DNA from: an uncultured Aquimarina sp.
GTDB lineage: Bacteria > Bacteroidota > Bacteroidia > Flavobacteriales > Flavobacteriaceae
Assembly (NCBI GenBank): GCA_947500545.1
Contig: CANMSO010000001.1
Span: 310,001-374,000 of the forward strand
Length of the DNA: 64,000 nucleotides
Direction of reading: 5' to 3'
The notes below the pieces were generated by a model. That model ran no database searches. It had not been told where the DNA came from and worked only from the letters and a program-made list of their open reading frames with translations. Shown one piece after another: positions 1 through 8,127 of this stretch (its first letter is position 1; the number at the start of each line of letters is the position of its first letter). Position numbers and translations under genes: made by a program.

Positions 1-1
1 C

Positions 2-523
2 GAACTGTCAAAATACATGTCACAGTTACCAGAGTTTATTGTGATTACTAAAACATCGGAGTATGCTATTGAGGGTATACGTAATAGAATTTTGGATTAT
101 ATTTTGAAGCCGCTTGGGAAAAGTCAGATCATTAGAACCTTGATGCGATTTGAAAAGGATTTTGATGAAGTGGTGGACAATACATTATGTTTTAAATCCT
201 ACGGTGATTATAGATTTGTAGATGTAGATGAAGTTCTTTATCTAAAAGCTGATAATAATACTACTGATTTTATTATGAGTAATGGAAGTAAAGTAGAGGC
301 CTTTAAAACACTTAAACATTTCCAAAATTTATTACCCGACCATTTTGTTAGAATTCATAATAGTTACATTATTAATACGCATTACGTTTCTAGAATTCAT
401 TTTGGTAAAGCTAAATGTGCTATTAAGAACACTAATGATATGATTCCTTTCTCTAAATCATATAAAAATAATGTAGAAGAGATTAAGGATAATTTAGCTA
501 AGAAAAGTTTGATCAATATCTAG
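2..523 (+). CDS. LytTR-family response regulator, 5' end outside the window
   Basis: Partial gene: the frame is open to the window edge, so the ATG at position 17 is unlikely to be the true start. The visible part begins with the second half of a CheY-like receiver domain, including the DYILKPL segment with its conserved Lys-Pro. A LytTR DNA-binding domain then runs to the end (YLKADNNTTDFI, and FVRIHNSYIIN, the usual F-R-H-SY-N signature). The family acts as cytoplasmic transcription factors phosphorylated by LytS-type kinases. The partner kinase probably lies upstream, outside the window. A strong hairpin follows the stop codon. The family call is firm; the target genes are unknown. Confidence 0.9.
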   Translation, partial: ELSKYMSQLPEFIVITKTSEYAIEGIRNRILDYILKPLGKSQIIRTLMRFEKDFDEVVDNTLCFKSYGDYRFVDVDEVLYLKADNNTTDFIMSNGSKVEAFKTLKHFQNLLPDHFVRIHNSYIINTHYVSRIHFGKAKCAIKNTNDMIPFSKSYKNNVEEIKDNLAKKSLINI

Positions 524-550
524 ACTAAACTAATATTTCCGATTAAATAA

Positions 551-585
551 AAAGAGCGGTCAACAATATCTGTTGACCGCTCTTT
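551..585. terminator. Bidirectional intrinsic terminator
   Basis: A perfect 15-bp stem (551-565 with 571-585) and a 5-nt loop, with A-rich DNA on the left and a T-run on the right. It lies between the convergent LytTR regulator and terC-like gene and can end transcription from both sides. Confidence 0.9.
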
Positions 586-607
586 TTCGAACATATAGAT
601 TTATAAT

Positions 608-1414
608 TTATACTTCTTGCTTAGCTATCTTGTTTTTTTTACGCAATTTAAAGTTCAAAAACTCTATAAACAAAGAGAAAGCAATAGTAAAATATAAATA
701 TCCTTTAGGTATGGTACCTACTTCACTATCAAAAATTTGAAGATGCGCCAGGTGTGCAGCTTCTGCAATCAACATAAACCCAATAAGAATTAAAAAAGAT
801 AATCCTAAGATTTGGATAGAAGGGTGCTTGTTTACAAAACGACCAACCGGAGTAGCAAACAGCATCATAATCAACACAGAGACTACGACCGCGATAACCA
901 TTAGCAATAGCGCATCATTTGGGTCATCACTTAATCCATTAGTCATTCCAACTGCAGTTAAGATAGAGTCAAAAGAGAATACTACATTGATCAACGTTAT
1001 TTGAACAATTGCATTAGATAAAGAAGCAGAGCTTTTGGCTTGTATTTCTTTTTCTTCTTCACCTTTTTCATCCACTTTTTCATGGATTTCATGAACACTC
1101 TTATATAATAGAAACATTCCTCCACCAAATAGAATTAGTGCTTGTCCACTAATACCGGCCTCAATCCAGGGAAGATTAATGTGCCAAAAAGGAGCTTCCA
1201 TTGCAACCAGAAGCGAAATACCAAATAATAGAACAATTCGCATTAGCATCGCTAGAAATAGTCCAATATTGGTAGCTTTTTTCTGTTGTTTTTCTGGTAA
1301 TTTACTAGATGCTATTGAGATAAAGATGATATTATCAATACCCAGAACAATTTCTAAAAATGTTAGTGTTAACAGTGCTACCCAAGCATCTGCAGAAGAA
1401 AAAATTTCAAACAT
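608..1414 (-). CDS. TerC family integral membrane protein
   Basis: 268 residues with about seven hydrophobic segments. The N-terminus carries the TerC signature with acidic residues inside membrane helices (FLEIVLGIDNIIFI, and later VVFSFDSILTAVG); the paired Asp-containing motifs are family hallmarks. TerC/Alx proteins sit in the inner membrane and are linked to metal-ion (especially Mn2+) handling and tellurite resistance. A charged Glu/Lys-rich loop lies near residues 115-128. The start codon overlaps the stop of the upstream lipoprotein gene by one base (TAATG), so the two are probably translationally coupled. The family is clear; the transported ion is not. Confidence 0.92.
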   Translation of the reverse strand: MFEIFSSADAWVALLTLTFLEIVLGIDNIIFISIASSKLPEKQQKKATNIGLFLAMLMRIVLLFGISLLVAMEAPFWHINLPWIEAGISGQALILFGGGMFLLYKSVHEIHEKVDEKGEEEKEIQAKSSASLSNAIVQITLINVVFSFDSILTAVGMTNGLSDDPNDALLLMVIAVVVSVLIMMLFATPVGRFVNKHPSIQILGLSFLILIGFMLIAEAAHLAHLQIFDSEVGTIPKGYLYFTIAFSLFIEFLNFKLRKKNKIAKQEV

Positions 1415-1788
1415 TATTTTATTTTTTTTGCGGTTCCACGTTGTTTACTCTTTGCGCCTACATATCCATACTCAAAAGTGTACGTGTTTTTATCAGTACT
1501 TAAGATTTTAATATGTAAAGGTTTTTGATCTGCCATACTTTTAGGATGCAGCTTGGTGCCTATATATTCACAATCATTAATCCATCTAACACGAGAAGTA
1601 TCACTTTTTCCTCGAAAATAGTCAACCTCTATAGAGTCGTTTCGAAAGCTTTTGGTTTTTACCAATTCACCATTAAAATAGGATTCAGATTCAAAAGTGC
1701 CGGTATGAAAGTTTTTGCAATCTCGTTCTTGATTATAACATCCCATTATAAGCAGAGTAAAAAATGATATAAAAGCAATTTGCTTCAT
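1414..1788 (-). CDS. Small putative lipoprotein, function unknown
   Basis: 124 residues. A short signal peptide ends in a lipobox (LIMGC, Cys17), predicting lipid anchoring after export. The mature part is polar and probably beta-rich; I recognise no catalytic motif. From memory, similar small flavobacterial proteins are sometimes labelled DNA topoisomerase IV in databases, and nothing here supports that label. It lies directly upstream of and overlaps the TerC gene by one base, so it is likely co-expressed with it and could be an envelope accessory to metal homeostasis. That role is inference from position only. Confidence 0.75.
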   Translation of the reverse strand: MKQIAFISFFTLLIMGCYNQERDCKNFHTGTFESESYFNGELVKTKSFRNDSIEVDYFRGKSDTSRVRWINDCEYIGTKLHPKSMADQKPLHIKILSTDKNTYTFEYGYVGAKSKQRGTAKKIK

Positions 1789-1858
1789 ATAATGATATAA
1801 CTAAAAAACGAAAGTAAATTTATTTCCAGAAATTTTATAGCGAGTAGTGAAAAAGTTG

Positions 1859-2338
1859 TTAAGATTTTTTCATTTGGTAACTATTAAAAGTTCCGTCTGT
1901 ATAAAAAATTACTATACGATCTATATCATTATCGGTATAAACAGGTAGGGGTATTTTTTCTACAAGAGGTGTTTTGGGTTGAGAAATTTCTTCCTGTGAT
2001 ATAGGAGTTGAAAATAAATCTTGATTGGGTTTTTCAATTGGAGGAGAAGTTTGTTGCGAAATAATAGGAGTGTCCTGTTCAGGTTTTTTTTCTTCTGCAA
2101 TAACATTTTCTGATTTAGGAAATGTTCCTTTTCCATATAACAACCATTGCATATCTACATCGGTATAGGCCTCAACAATCTTCATTACAAAATCTAAACT
2201 TGGTTTATTTCTACCACTTAAAATATGAGAAATAGAAGAGCGACCTACACCCATATAATCGGCAAAGGATGATGCGGATACAGCATAGTGATCCATTATT
2301 TTTTGTATCCTTTTTCCGAAATTTTTGTTGTCAACCAT
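1859..2338 (-). CDS. XRE-type helix-turn-helix regulator with disordered linker
   Basis: 159 residues. Residues 8-70 form a Cro/CI-type HTH (SFADYMGVGRSSISHILSGR, then PSLDFVMKIV). A Pro/Gln/Glu-rich, probably disordered linker covers about 80-135. A short ordered tail follows (IDRIVIFYTDGTFNSY), possibly for oligomerisation or effector sensing. Its upstream region is packed with eight copies of a GTTTAC-N4-GTAAAC-like palindrome, the nearest three bases from the start codon, which strongly suggests autoregulation. The gene diverges from an M14 carboxypeptidase gene reached by the same array. The protein family is certain; that this protein binds the array is inference. Confidence 0.9.
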   Translation of the reverse strand: MVDNKNFGKRIQKIMDHYAVSASSFADYMGVGRSSISHILSGRNKPSLDFVMKIVEAYTDVDMQWLLYGKGTFPKSENVIAEEKKPEQDTPIISQQTSPPIEKPNQDLFSTPISQEEISQPKTPLVEKIPLPVYTDNDIDRIVIFYTDGTFNSYQMKKS

Positions 2339-2390
2339 AGGGTTACATATGTAAACAGTTAATAGATGTAAAAGCTGTTACAAAGGTAAA

Positions 2391-2398
2391 CAAAATTA
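2391..2398 (-). promoter_or_regulatory. Putative -7 box for the XRE gene
   Basis: On the minus strand this reads TAATTTTG, a match to the Bacteroidota -7 consensus TAnnTTTG. It abuts operator site 2 (2376-2391) on its downstream side, and operator site 3 (2411-2426) covers the expected -33 region. No clear TTTG -33 element is seen. Confidence 0.5.
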
Positions 2399-2591
2399 TC
2401 AAAAACAACTGTTTACATATGTAACAAGATGGTGAATTAAATTAATTTTTTACTTTAATAAGCATGGATTAAATATCTGATTTATAGATATCTAATAATC
2501 AGTATTAAGACTGATTAAATTTTTTGTTAATCACTAGGGTACATTTGGAAACTTACTGTTAAAAGAGGTTTACAACAGTAAACATACATTA

Positions 2592-2599
2592 TATTTTTG
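2592..2599 (+). promoter_or_regulatory. Putative -7 box for the M14 carboxypeptidase gene
   Basis: TATTTTTG matches TAnnTTTG. Operator site 5 (2568-2583) covers the expected -33 region and site 6 (2603-2618) covers the likely transcription start. This mirrors the arrangement on the XRE side. The implied leader of about 125 nt contains sites 7 and 8. Confidence 0.5.
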
Positions 2600-2731
2600 A
2601 TTGTTTACATTTGTAAATTAAATTGATTTACATTTGTAACAGTCATCCTTGTTTACTTTTGTAACTAATCATACCTTTCATTATGATTACTCGTTAAACT
2701 GTGGTAATTTCGTAGCTTTCTAAAAATAATC

Positions 2732-3889
2732 ATGGACATTAGTACACTACAAAAATGGTTCACGTCTTATAAGGAACCTTTGCTCTTCGGACGTTATATC
2801 CACCTGGATCATATAACTCCTCTTTTCGATAAATTGTCCTCAAGAATTGAGACGAAACAAATCGGTTTATCTGAAAATAATCTGCCTATACATTTGATTA
2901 AATTAGGAAGCGGATCAAAGAAACTTTTGTTTTGGTCGCAGATGCATGGTAATGAAAGTACAACTACAAAAGCTGTTTTTGATTTACTTAATTTTCTTAT
3001 TGATGATTCTAATAAGGAAGCTCAAGATGTCTTAAGCACGTGTACATTATATATAATTCCAATTCTAAGTCCGGATGGCGCAAAGTTGTATACAAGACTT
3101 AACTATAACAAAGTTGATCTTAATAGAGATGCTCAAGATAAAACACAAAAGGAAAGTTATGTTTTAAGTAGTCTGATTCAAGATATAAAACCTGATTTTG
3201 CATTTAACCTACATGGTCAACGTACAATTTTTAGTGCTGGCGAAACCAATAACCCAGCTACTGTCTCTTTTTTATCCCCTGCAGGTGACGAAAACCGATC
3301 AATTACTAATAGTAGGAAGGTTGCTATGGAGATTATTTCTAAAATGAATGAAACACTTCAGAAATGCATTCCAAATCAAGTTGGTCGGTATGATGATAGC
3401 TTCAACCTTAATTGCGTTGGGGATACTTTAGCGTATAATGAAATCCCAACCATCTTATTTGAAGCGGGGCATTACCCAGGTGATTATGATCGTGAAAGGA
3501 CTCGTGAATATATTTTCTATTCATTAATAACATCAATTAAGTATATATCCAATACTGAAATTACCGGATCAGGGTATGAAAACTATTTTTTGATACCTGA
3601 AAATGGAAAATGCTTTTACGATATTATTATTAGAGATGTCATTTTGGACAAAAAAAATGTGGACATAGCCCTACAATATACCGAGGAATTAACTGAAAAT
3701 AATGTGAAATTCGTACCTAAAATTGTTAAAATTGATGATTTGCGAAAATTTTACGGACATAGAGAAATTATTGGCAAAAAAAGAACGATATGCAACGAAA
3801 TCGTTACAGTAGAGATAGTTCCAGAGGTGGAGCTGTTAAAATTCCATCTAGATTCTGAATTATTCTCAATAGAATTGGCAAAAAGATGA
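2732..3889 (+). CDS. M14-family zinc carboxypeptidase-like protein
   Basis: 385 residues with no signal peptide, so probably cytoplasmic. The zinc-site motif MHGNES near residues 70-75 supplies the His and Glu ligands. LHGQR near 160 supplies a third-ligand region. FEAGHYPGD near 243-251 contains the candidate catalytic Glu. The spacing fits M14 metallocarboxypeptidases or amidohydrolases that trim peptides or peptidoglycan fragments. The C-terminal 100 residues form a separate domain I do not recognise. The gene diverges from the XRE regulator, and its upstream region carries five operator-like sites, so it is the most likely second target of that regulator. Confidence 0.85.
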   Translation: MDISTLQKWFTSYKEPLLFGRYIHLDHITPLFDKLSSRIETKQIGLSENNLPIHLIKLGSGSKKLLFWSQMHGNESTTTKAVFDLLNFLIDDSNKEAQDVLSTCTLYIIPILSPDGAKLYTRLNYNKVDLNRDAQDKTQKESYVLSSLIQDIKPDFAFNLHGQRTIFSAGETNNPATVSFLSPAGDENRSITNSRKVAMEIISKMNETLQKCIPNQVGRYDDSFNLNCVGDTLAYNEIPTILFEAGHYPGDYDRERTREYIFYSLITSIKYISNTEITGSGYENYFLIPENGKCFYDIIIRDVILDKKNVDIALQYTEELTENNVKFVPKIVKIDDLRKFYGHREIIGKKRTICNEIVTVEIVPEVELLKFHLDSELFSIELAKR

Positions 3890-3920
3890 AATAAAATGTA
3901 TGAAAACTCTATTTTTCTGT

Positions 3921-3928
3921 TATTTTTG
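3921..3928 (+). promoter_or_regulatory. Putative -7 box for the Lrp/AsnC gene
   Basis: TATTTTTG matches TAnnTTTG and lies 36 bases before the ATG at 3965. No convincing -33 element is visible. Its position downstream of the TTG at 3941 codon context also favours the ATG start. Confidence 0.4.
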
Positions 3929-3964
3929 CAATGTAAATAATTGGGAAAAATAACACGAATTACT

Positions 3965-4444
3965 ATGGCAAAGTTTAAATTAGACGAAGTTGACCACCAA
4001 ATTTTGGATATGTTGATTGAAAATACCCGTACGCCTTTTACGGATATTGCAAAAAAATTATTGATTTCTGCAGGTACAGTGCATGTACGTGTTAAAAAAA
4101 TGGAAGAGGCAGGTATTATTGAAGGTTCTTCATTAACATTAGATTACAAGAAATTAGGATATTCATTCATTGCATATGTTGGGATATACCTTCAAAACAC
4201 TTCGCAAACTAAATTTGTCTTACAAAGAATTAACGAGATACCTTTTGTAACTGTAGCTCATATTACTACAGGGAAATTTAATATTTTCTGTAAGGTAAGG
4301 GCAAAGGATACTAATCATGCAAAAGAAATAATCTTTAAGTTGGATGATATTGACGGAGTTTACCGTACAGAAACTATGATTTCTTTAGAAGAAAGTATTA
4401 ATGATAAGAAACGCTTGATGCATTCTATTTTTCAGGAAATGTAA
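3965..4444 (+). CDS. Lrp/AsnC family transcriptional regulator
   Basis: 159 residues from the ATG at 3965; a TTG at 3941 is in frame, but MAKFKLDEVD is the usual family beginning. The N-terminal winged HTH spans about residues 5-55 (DHQILDMLIENTRTPFTDIA, then GTVHVRVKKMEEAGII). A RAM/AsnC effector-binding domain follows, about 65-150 (FVTVAHITTGKFNIF). The family acts as DNA-binding oligomers that sense amino acids. It follows the M14 peptidase on the same strand but has its own candidate -7 box and ends in a hairpin, so it may be monocistronic. Targets and ligand are unknown. Confidence 0.92.
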   Translation: MAKFKLDEVDHQILDMLIENTRTPFTDIAKKLLISAGTVHVRVKKMEEAGIIEGSSLTLDYKKLGYSFIAYVGIYLQNTSQTKFVLQRINEIPFVTVAHITTGKFNIFCKVRAKDTNHAKEIIFKLDDIDGVYRTETMISLEESINDKKRLMHSIFQEM

Positions 4445-4468
4445 AGGGTATTTTATCTTATTTAATAG

Positions 4469-4502
4469 AAACCCTTTAGGAAGCAAATTCTTAGAGGGTT
4501 TT
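4469..4502 (+). terminator. Intrinsic terminator after the Lrp/AsnC gene
   Basis: An imperfect stem AAACCCTTTAG with CTTAGAGGGTTT, followed by a T-rich run. It separates the regulator from ppc. Confidence 0.7.
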
Positions 4503-4542
4503 TTAATTTTATTAATCACAACCACTATTACCACCACACAAA

Positions 4543-7128
4543 ATGGCTAGAAAACCAAAAATTGAACGTTTTAATGAAAATGTTCTCGCTAAGTATCAGA
4601 TATACAATAGTATATTTATAACATTACCTTTTGACACGATAACAAATACAGGGGTTTTGTTGCCACTTTTCAAAGAAGTTTGTGAAAAGGGCTATGATCA
4701 ACATAAAAACCCTACACAGATTGTTGAAAGCTTTTTTAAGCTCTATCAGGATAATCCTTCTGAAGATGAGAAACATGATTTACTTTTTAGATTTATCCAA
4801 TATATTGAACGGCAGGTAGTGCTATTTGATGCTATTGAAGACGCTGCTTTTCCTGTTGTAAATAATATGGATGGGAGAGGGACATTAAGAAGTATCAAAG
4901 AAGAAGCTCAAGCAAAAGGACAATTAGAAGAGCTTAAGGATTATTTAAGACGTTTTAAAATTCGTCCTACTTTGACAGCTCACCCTACTCAGTTTTATCC
5001 AGGGACTGTTCTAGGGATTATCCATGACTTGGATACTGCAATTCGGGGGAATGATTCTCCTAGAATTAAGAAATTATTAGCTCAATTAGGTAAAACGGCT
5101 TTTTTCAAAAAAGAAAAACCTACTCCTTATGACGAGGCTGTAAGTCTAATATGGTATTTGGAAAACGTATTTTATCACGCTGCCGGTGCTATATATAACT
5201 ATATTCAACAAAGCATATTTGAAGGAGAAGAGTTAGAAAACGATCTTATTAATTTAGGCTTTTGGCCAGGAGGGGATCGGGATGGAAATCCATTTGTGAC
5301 AACAGAAACTACATTGAAAGTTGCAAAAAGACTTCGAAAAACAATTTTGATAAATTATTATCGGGATATTAGAAATTTGAAGCGTAGAATCACATTTGGA
5401 AATCTTCAAGATAAAATTACCGTTTTAGAAAACGCTTTATATGATAACTTATATTACGCTAAAACTGCAGAACCATTGTCTATTGAAGTGTTGATGAATG
5501 GGCTACTTGAAATTAGAGAAGAGTTGATTACAGAGCATCAATCTTTGTTTCTTGAAGAGTTACAAGATTTGATAAATAAAGTAAAGATTTTTGGATTTCA
5601 TTTCGGAACACTTGATATCAGACAAGATTCAAGAGTGCATCACAAAGTCCTTACAGATGTAGTGCAAAAAACAATTGAATCAGGTTTGGGGATTTTTCCA
5701 GATGATTATGCTTCTCTGTCTGATGCTGAGCAAATAAAAATACTATCAACCGCCAATGGAAAACTTGATCCTTCAGTATTCGAGGAAGATATAACAAGGG
5801 CTACTTTAGAATCGATTTATGCTATAAAAACCATTCAGGAAACGAATGGGGAACGAGCTTCAAACCGTTACATTATAAGTAATAACGGTAATGAGCTTAA
5901 TGTTATGGAGACCTTTGCTTTGATTCGTCTTTGTGATTGGGAATTGCCAACGGTAGACGTTATTCCTCTTTTTGAAACAGTTCCGGATCTACAGGTTTCT
6001 CATCAGGTGATGGAAGCATTATACAGTAACCCTGTATATATGGAGCACTTAAAGAATAGGGGAATGAAACAAACAATTATGTTAGGTTTCTCTGATGGAA
6101 CAAAGGATGGTGGGTACCTAATGGCTAACTGGGGTATTTTTAAGGCAAAAGAAGCATTAACAGAAATTTCTAGAAAGTATGATGTAAAAGTCGTGTTTTT
6201 TGATGGTCGAGGTGGACCACCAGCAAGAGGAGGTGGTAATACCAATCAATTTTATGCATCATTAGGACCTACCGTAGAGCATGAGGAAATTCAGTTAACT
6301 GTTCAAGGGCAAACTATTAGCTCTAATTTTGGAACCCTAGATTCTTGCCAATATAATCTAGAGCAATTATTAGGTGCTGGTGTAGAGAATCAGCTTACCG
6401 AAAATGAAGGAAACCTGTTTTCTTTAGAGAATAAGGAAACTATGCAAGAACTAGCGGATATTAGTTATCAAACCTATGTTGATTTTAAGAATCACCCTAA
6501 ATTTTTACCGTACTTAGAGAATATGAGTACTTTAAAATATTACGGAAAGGCTAATATTGGTAGTCGCCCTTCAAAACGAAGCAAAAGTGCAACGCTTGAT
6601 TTTGGTGATTTACGTGCTATTCCTTTTGTGGGAAGCTGGAGTCAATTAAAACAAAATGTGCCCGGATTTTATGGTGTAGGAACAGCGTTGAAAGCACTTG
6701 AGGATAGAGGAGAGTTTGACAAGATTATTTCATTGTATAAAGGCTCTCCCTTTTTTAGAGCTTTGATCGGAAATAGCATGATGAGTCTTACCAAATCATT
6801 TTTTGAGTTGACATCTTATATGAAAGAGGATGAAGAATATGGAGCGTTTTGGGATATCATTCATAATGAATATCTATTGACCAAGCGCTTATTGTTTAAA
6901 TTAACAGGGTATTCTGAATTAATGCAGAATGAACCTGCCGGTAAGGCTTCAATTGATATAAGAGAAAATATCGTGTTGCCATTGTTAACAATACAGCAAT
7001 ATGCTTTGAAAAAAATTCAGGAGTTAAATCGATCCGAAAATGTAGATCCAAGAGAATTAGAGGTATACGAAAAGATGGTCACTCGTTCATTATTTGGTAA
7101 TATTAACGCTAGTCGTAATTCGGCATAA
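4543..7128 (+). CDS. ppc: Phosphoenolpyruvate carboxylase
   Basis: 861 residues, normal for bacterial PEPC. It catalyses the anaplerotic, irreversible carboxylation of PEP to oxaloacetate in the cytoplasm. Motifs in order: LTAHPTQ with catalytic His147; WPGGDRDGNP (241-250); FHFGTLDIRQDSRVH; LGFSDGTKDGGY; FFDGRGGPPARGGG, the Gly-rich substrate loop; QGQTISSNFG; and LRAIPFVGSW. The C-terminus reads NASRNSA where E. coli ends in RNTG. The Arg and Asn are kept, but the last residues differ. The gene stands alone between two hairpins. Identification is secure. Confidence 0.98.
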   Translation: MARKPKIERFNENVLAKYQIYNSIFITLPFDTITNTGVLLPLFKEVCEKGYDQHKNPTQIVESFFKLYQDNPSEDEKHDLLFRFIQYIERQVVLFDAIEDAAFPVVNNMDGRGTLRSIKEEAQAKGQLEELKDYLRRFKIRPTLTAHPTQFYPGTVLGIIHDLDTAIRGNDSPRIKKLLAQLGKTAFFKKEKPTPYDEAVSLIWYLENVFYHAAGAIYNYIQQSIFEGEELENDLINLGFWPGGDRDGNPFVTTETTLKVAKRLRKTILINYYRDIRNLKRRITFGNLQDKITVLENALYDNLYYAKTAEPLSIEVLMNGLLEIREELITEHQSLFLEELQDLINKVKIFGFHFGTLDIRQDSRVHHKVLTDVVQKTIESGLGIFPDDYASLSDAEQIKILSTANGKLDPSVFEEDITRATLESIYAIKTIQETNGERASNRYIISNNGNELNVMETFALIRLCDWELPTVDVIPLFETVPDLQVSHQVMEALYSNPVYMEHLKNRGMKQTIMLGFSDGTKDGGYLMANWGIFKAKEALTEISRKYDVKVVFFDGRGGPPARGGGNTNQFYASLGPTVEHEEIQLTVQGQTISSNFGTLDSCQYNLEQLLGAGVENQLTENEGNLFSLENKETMQELADISYQTYVDFKNHPKFLPYLENMSTLKYYGKANIGSRPSKRSKSATLDFGDLRAIPFVGSWSQLKQNVPGFYGVGTALKALEDRGEFDKIISLYKGSPFFRALIGNSMMSLTKSFFELTSYMKEDEEYGAFWDIIHNEYLLTKRLLFKLTGYSELMQNEPAGKASIDIRENIVLPLLTIQQYALKKIQELNRSENVDPRELEVYEKMVTRSLFGNINASRNSA

Positions 7129-7161
7129 AATTTTATAAAGTACTGTTAATAGTATGATATA

Positions 7162-7193
7162 ATGAGGTGGGAATTACTAAATTCCTGCCTCAT
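7162..7193 (+). terminator. Intrinsic terminator after ppc
   Basis: A stem of about 14 bp with two mismatched or wobble positions (ATGAGG...AATT with AATT...CCTCAT), a short ACTAA loop and a following T-rich stretch. It lies just before the DinB gene. Confidence 0.7.
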
Positions 7194-7207
7194 TTTAATT
7201 TACCACT

Positions 7208-7720
7208 ATGCTATCTCATTTAAAAGCAGGAGAATTCAATCCTTATTATAGTACATATATTTCTAAAGCCGAATATCCCAATATTGTACAAGGTCTGGAA
7301 AAAAGCCAAAAGGAGTTTGTTGATTTTGTAAACTCAATCCCAGATGAGAAGTTTACCTATGCTTATGCAGAGGGAAAATGGACCATTGCTGAGGTACTAC
7401 TACATTTGATAGATGCAGAGCGTATTTTTGCATATCGAGCTTTGTGTTTTGCAAGAAATGATAGCACACCATTGGCTGGTTTTGACCAAGATGCGTATGT
7501 GCCAAATTCTAACGCAAATAATTATAGTAAAAAGGATGTGATTATGGATTATGAGGCCGTTAGAAGAAGTTCTATTTCTTTGTTTAAAGGATTTACTGAT
7601 GAAATGTTACTTAGAGTGGGAGAGGCTAGTGGCAGTCTCATGAGTGCAAGAGCAGCGGGGTATATTTTGGCGGGTCATCAAAAACATCATTTTGAGGTTA
7701 TTAAAGAAAGATATTTATAA
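7208..7720 (+). CDS. DinB superfamily protein
   Basis: 170 residues, all-helical DinB/YfiT fold. The putative metal-binding His residues sit in LLHLIDAERIFAYR (about 62-75) and GHQKHHFEVIKERYL at the C-terminus. The segment WTIAEVLLHLIDAE is the family's characteristic start of helix 2. DinB-like proteins are putative metal-dependent enzymes, some of them thiol transferases; the substrate here cannot be read. The NTF2-like gene begins 10 bases downstream, so the two are probably co-transcribed. Confidence 0.88.
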   Translation: MLSHLKAGEFNPYYSTYISKAEYPNIVQGLEKSQKEFVDFVNSIPDEKFTYAYAEGKWTIAEVLLHLIDAERIFAYRALCFARNDSTPLAGFDQDAYVPNSNANNYSKKDVIMDYEAVRRSSISLFKGFTDEMLLRVGEASGSLMSARAAGYILAGHQKHHFEVIKERYL

Positions 7721-7730
7721 AGATCAGTAA

Positions 7731-8114
7731 ATGACCAAGGAAGAAGTAGCTAGAAAATACCTTTCTTTTTTAGAAAAAGGAGAGGTTGATGGTATTGTTA
7801 ATTTATTTACAGAGGATGGTGTTGTTGAATCTCCGCTCTATGGAAAACAGTTGGCGAAAGATTTCTATAAAATTTTGGCAAATGATACGAGCAGTTCAAG
7901 ATTGAATTTTGATGGACTATTTCTTGAAGATAAGTCTAATCGAATATCATTACTTTTTGATTATCATTGGAAACTTAAGAACGAAAAGGAAGTTAAGTTT
8001 AAAGTTGTTGATATTATTGAGTTAGATTCTGAAAACAAAATTTGTAAATTAACTATAATCTACGACACGGTGCATAGTAGAAAAGCTATTGAGGAATTGA
8101 AAACAGGTCACTAA
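7731..8114 (+). CDS. NTF2/SnoaL-like small protein
   Basis: 127 residues with the cone-shaped NTF2-like pattern: an N-terminal helix (EVARKYLSFLEKGEVDGIVN), then LFTEDGVVESPLYGK, then antiparallel strands ending in LTIIYDTVHSRKAI. Family members bind or isomerise small hydrophobic molecules, or only scaffold. No catalytic residues can be assigned. It starts 10 bases after the DinB gene and converges on the esterase gene with a 13-base gap. Confidence 0.75.
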   Translation: MTKEEVARKYLSFLEKGEVDGIVNLFTEDGVVESPLYGKQLAKDFYKILANDTSSSRLNFDGLFLEDKSNRISLLFDYHWKLKNEKEVKFKVVDIIELDSENKICKLTIIYDTVHSRKAIEELKTGH

Positions 8115-8127
8115 GCAAGTATTCTGG

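Larger units (their letters stand above)
2341..2666. promoter_or_regulatory. Array of eight operator-like palindromes
   Basis: Eight 16-bp sites of the form GTTTAC-N4-GTAAAC lie at 2341-2356, 2376-2391, 2411-2426, 2537-2552 (weakest), 2568-2583 (perfect dyad), 2603-2618, 2626-2641 and 2651-2666. Spacers are mostly ATAT or ATTT. Centre spacings are 35, 35, 126, 31, 35, 23 and 25 bp. They fill most of the gap between the divergent XRE and M14 peptidase genes. Three lie on the XRE side and five on the peptidase side. The simplest reading is a cooperative operator array for the XRE protein encoded next door. Confidence 0.85.

Noticed and set aside
3941..3964. TTG start giving eight extra residues on the Lrp/AsnC protein
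   Set aside because: MAKFKLDEVD at 3965 is the family beginning and the -7 box lies just before it.
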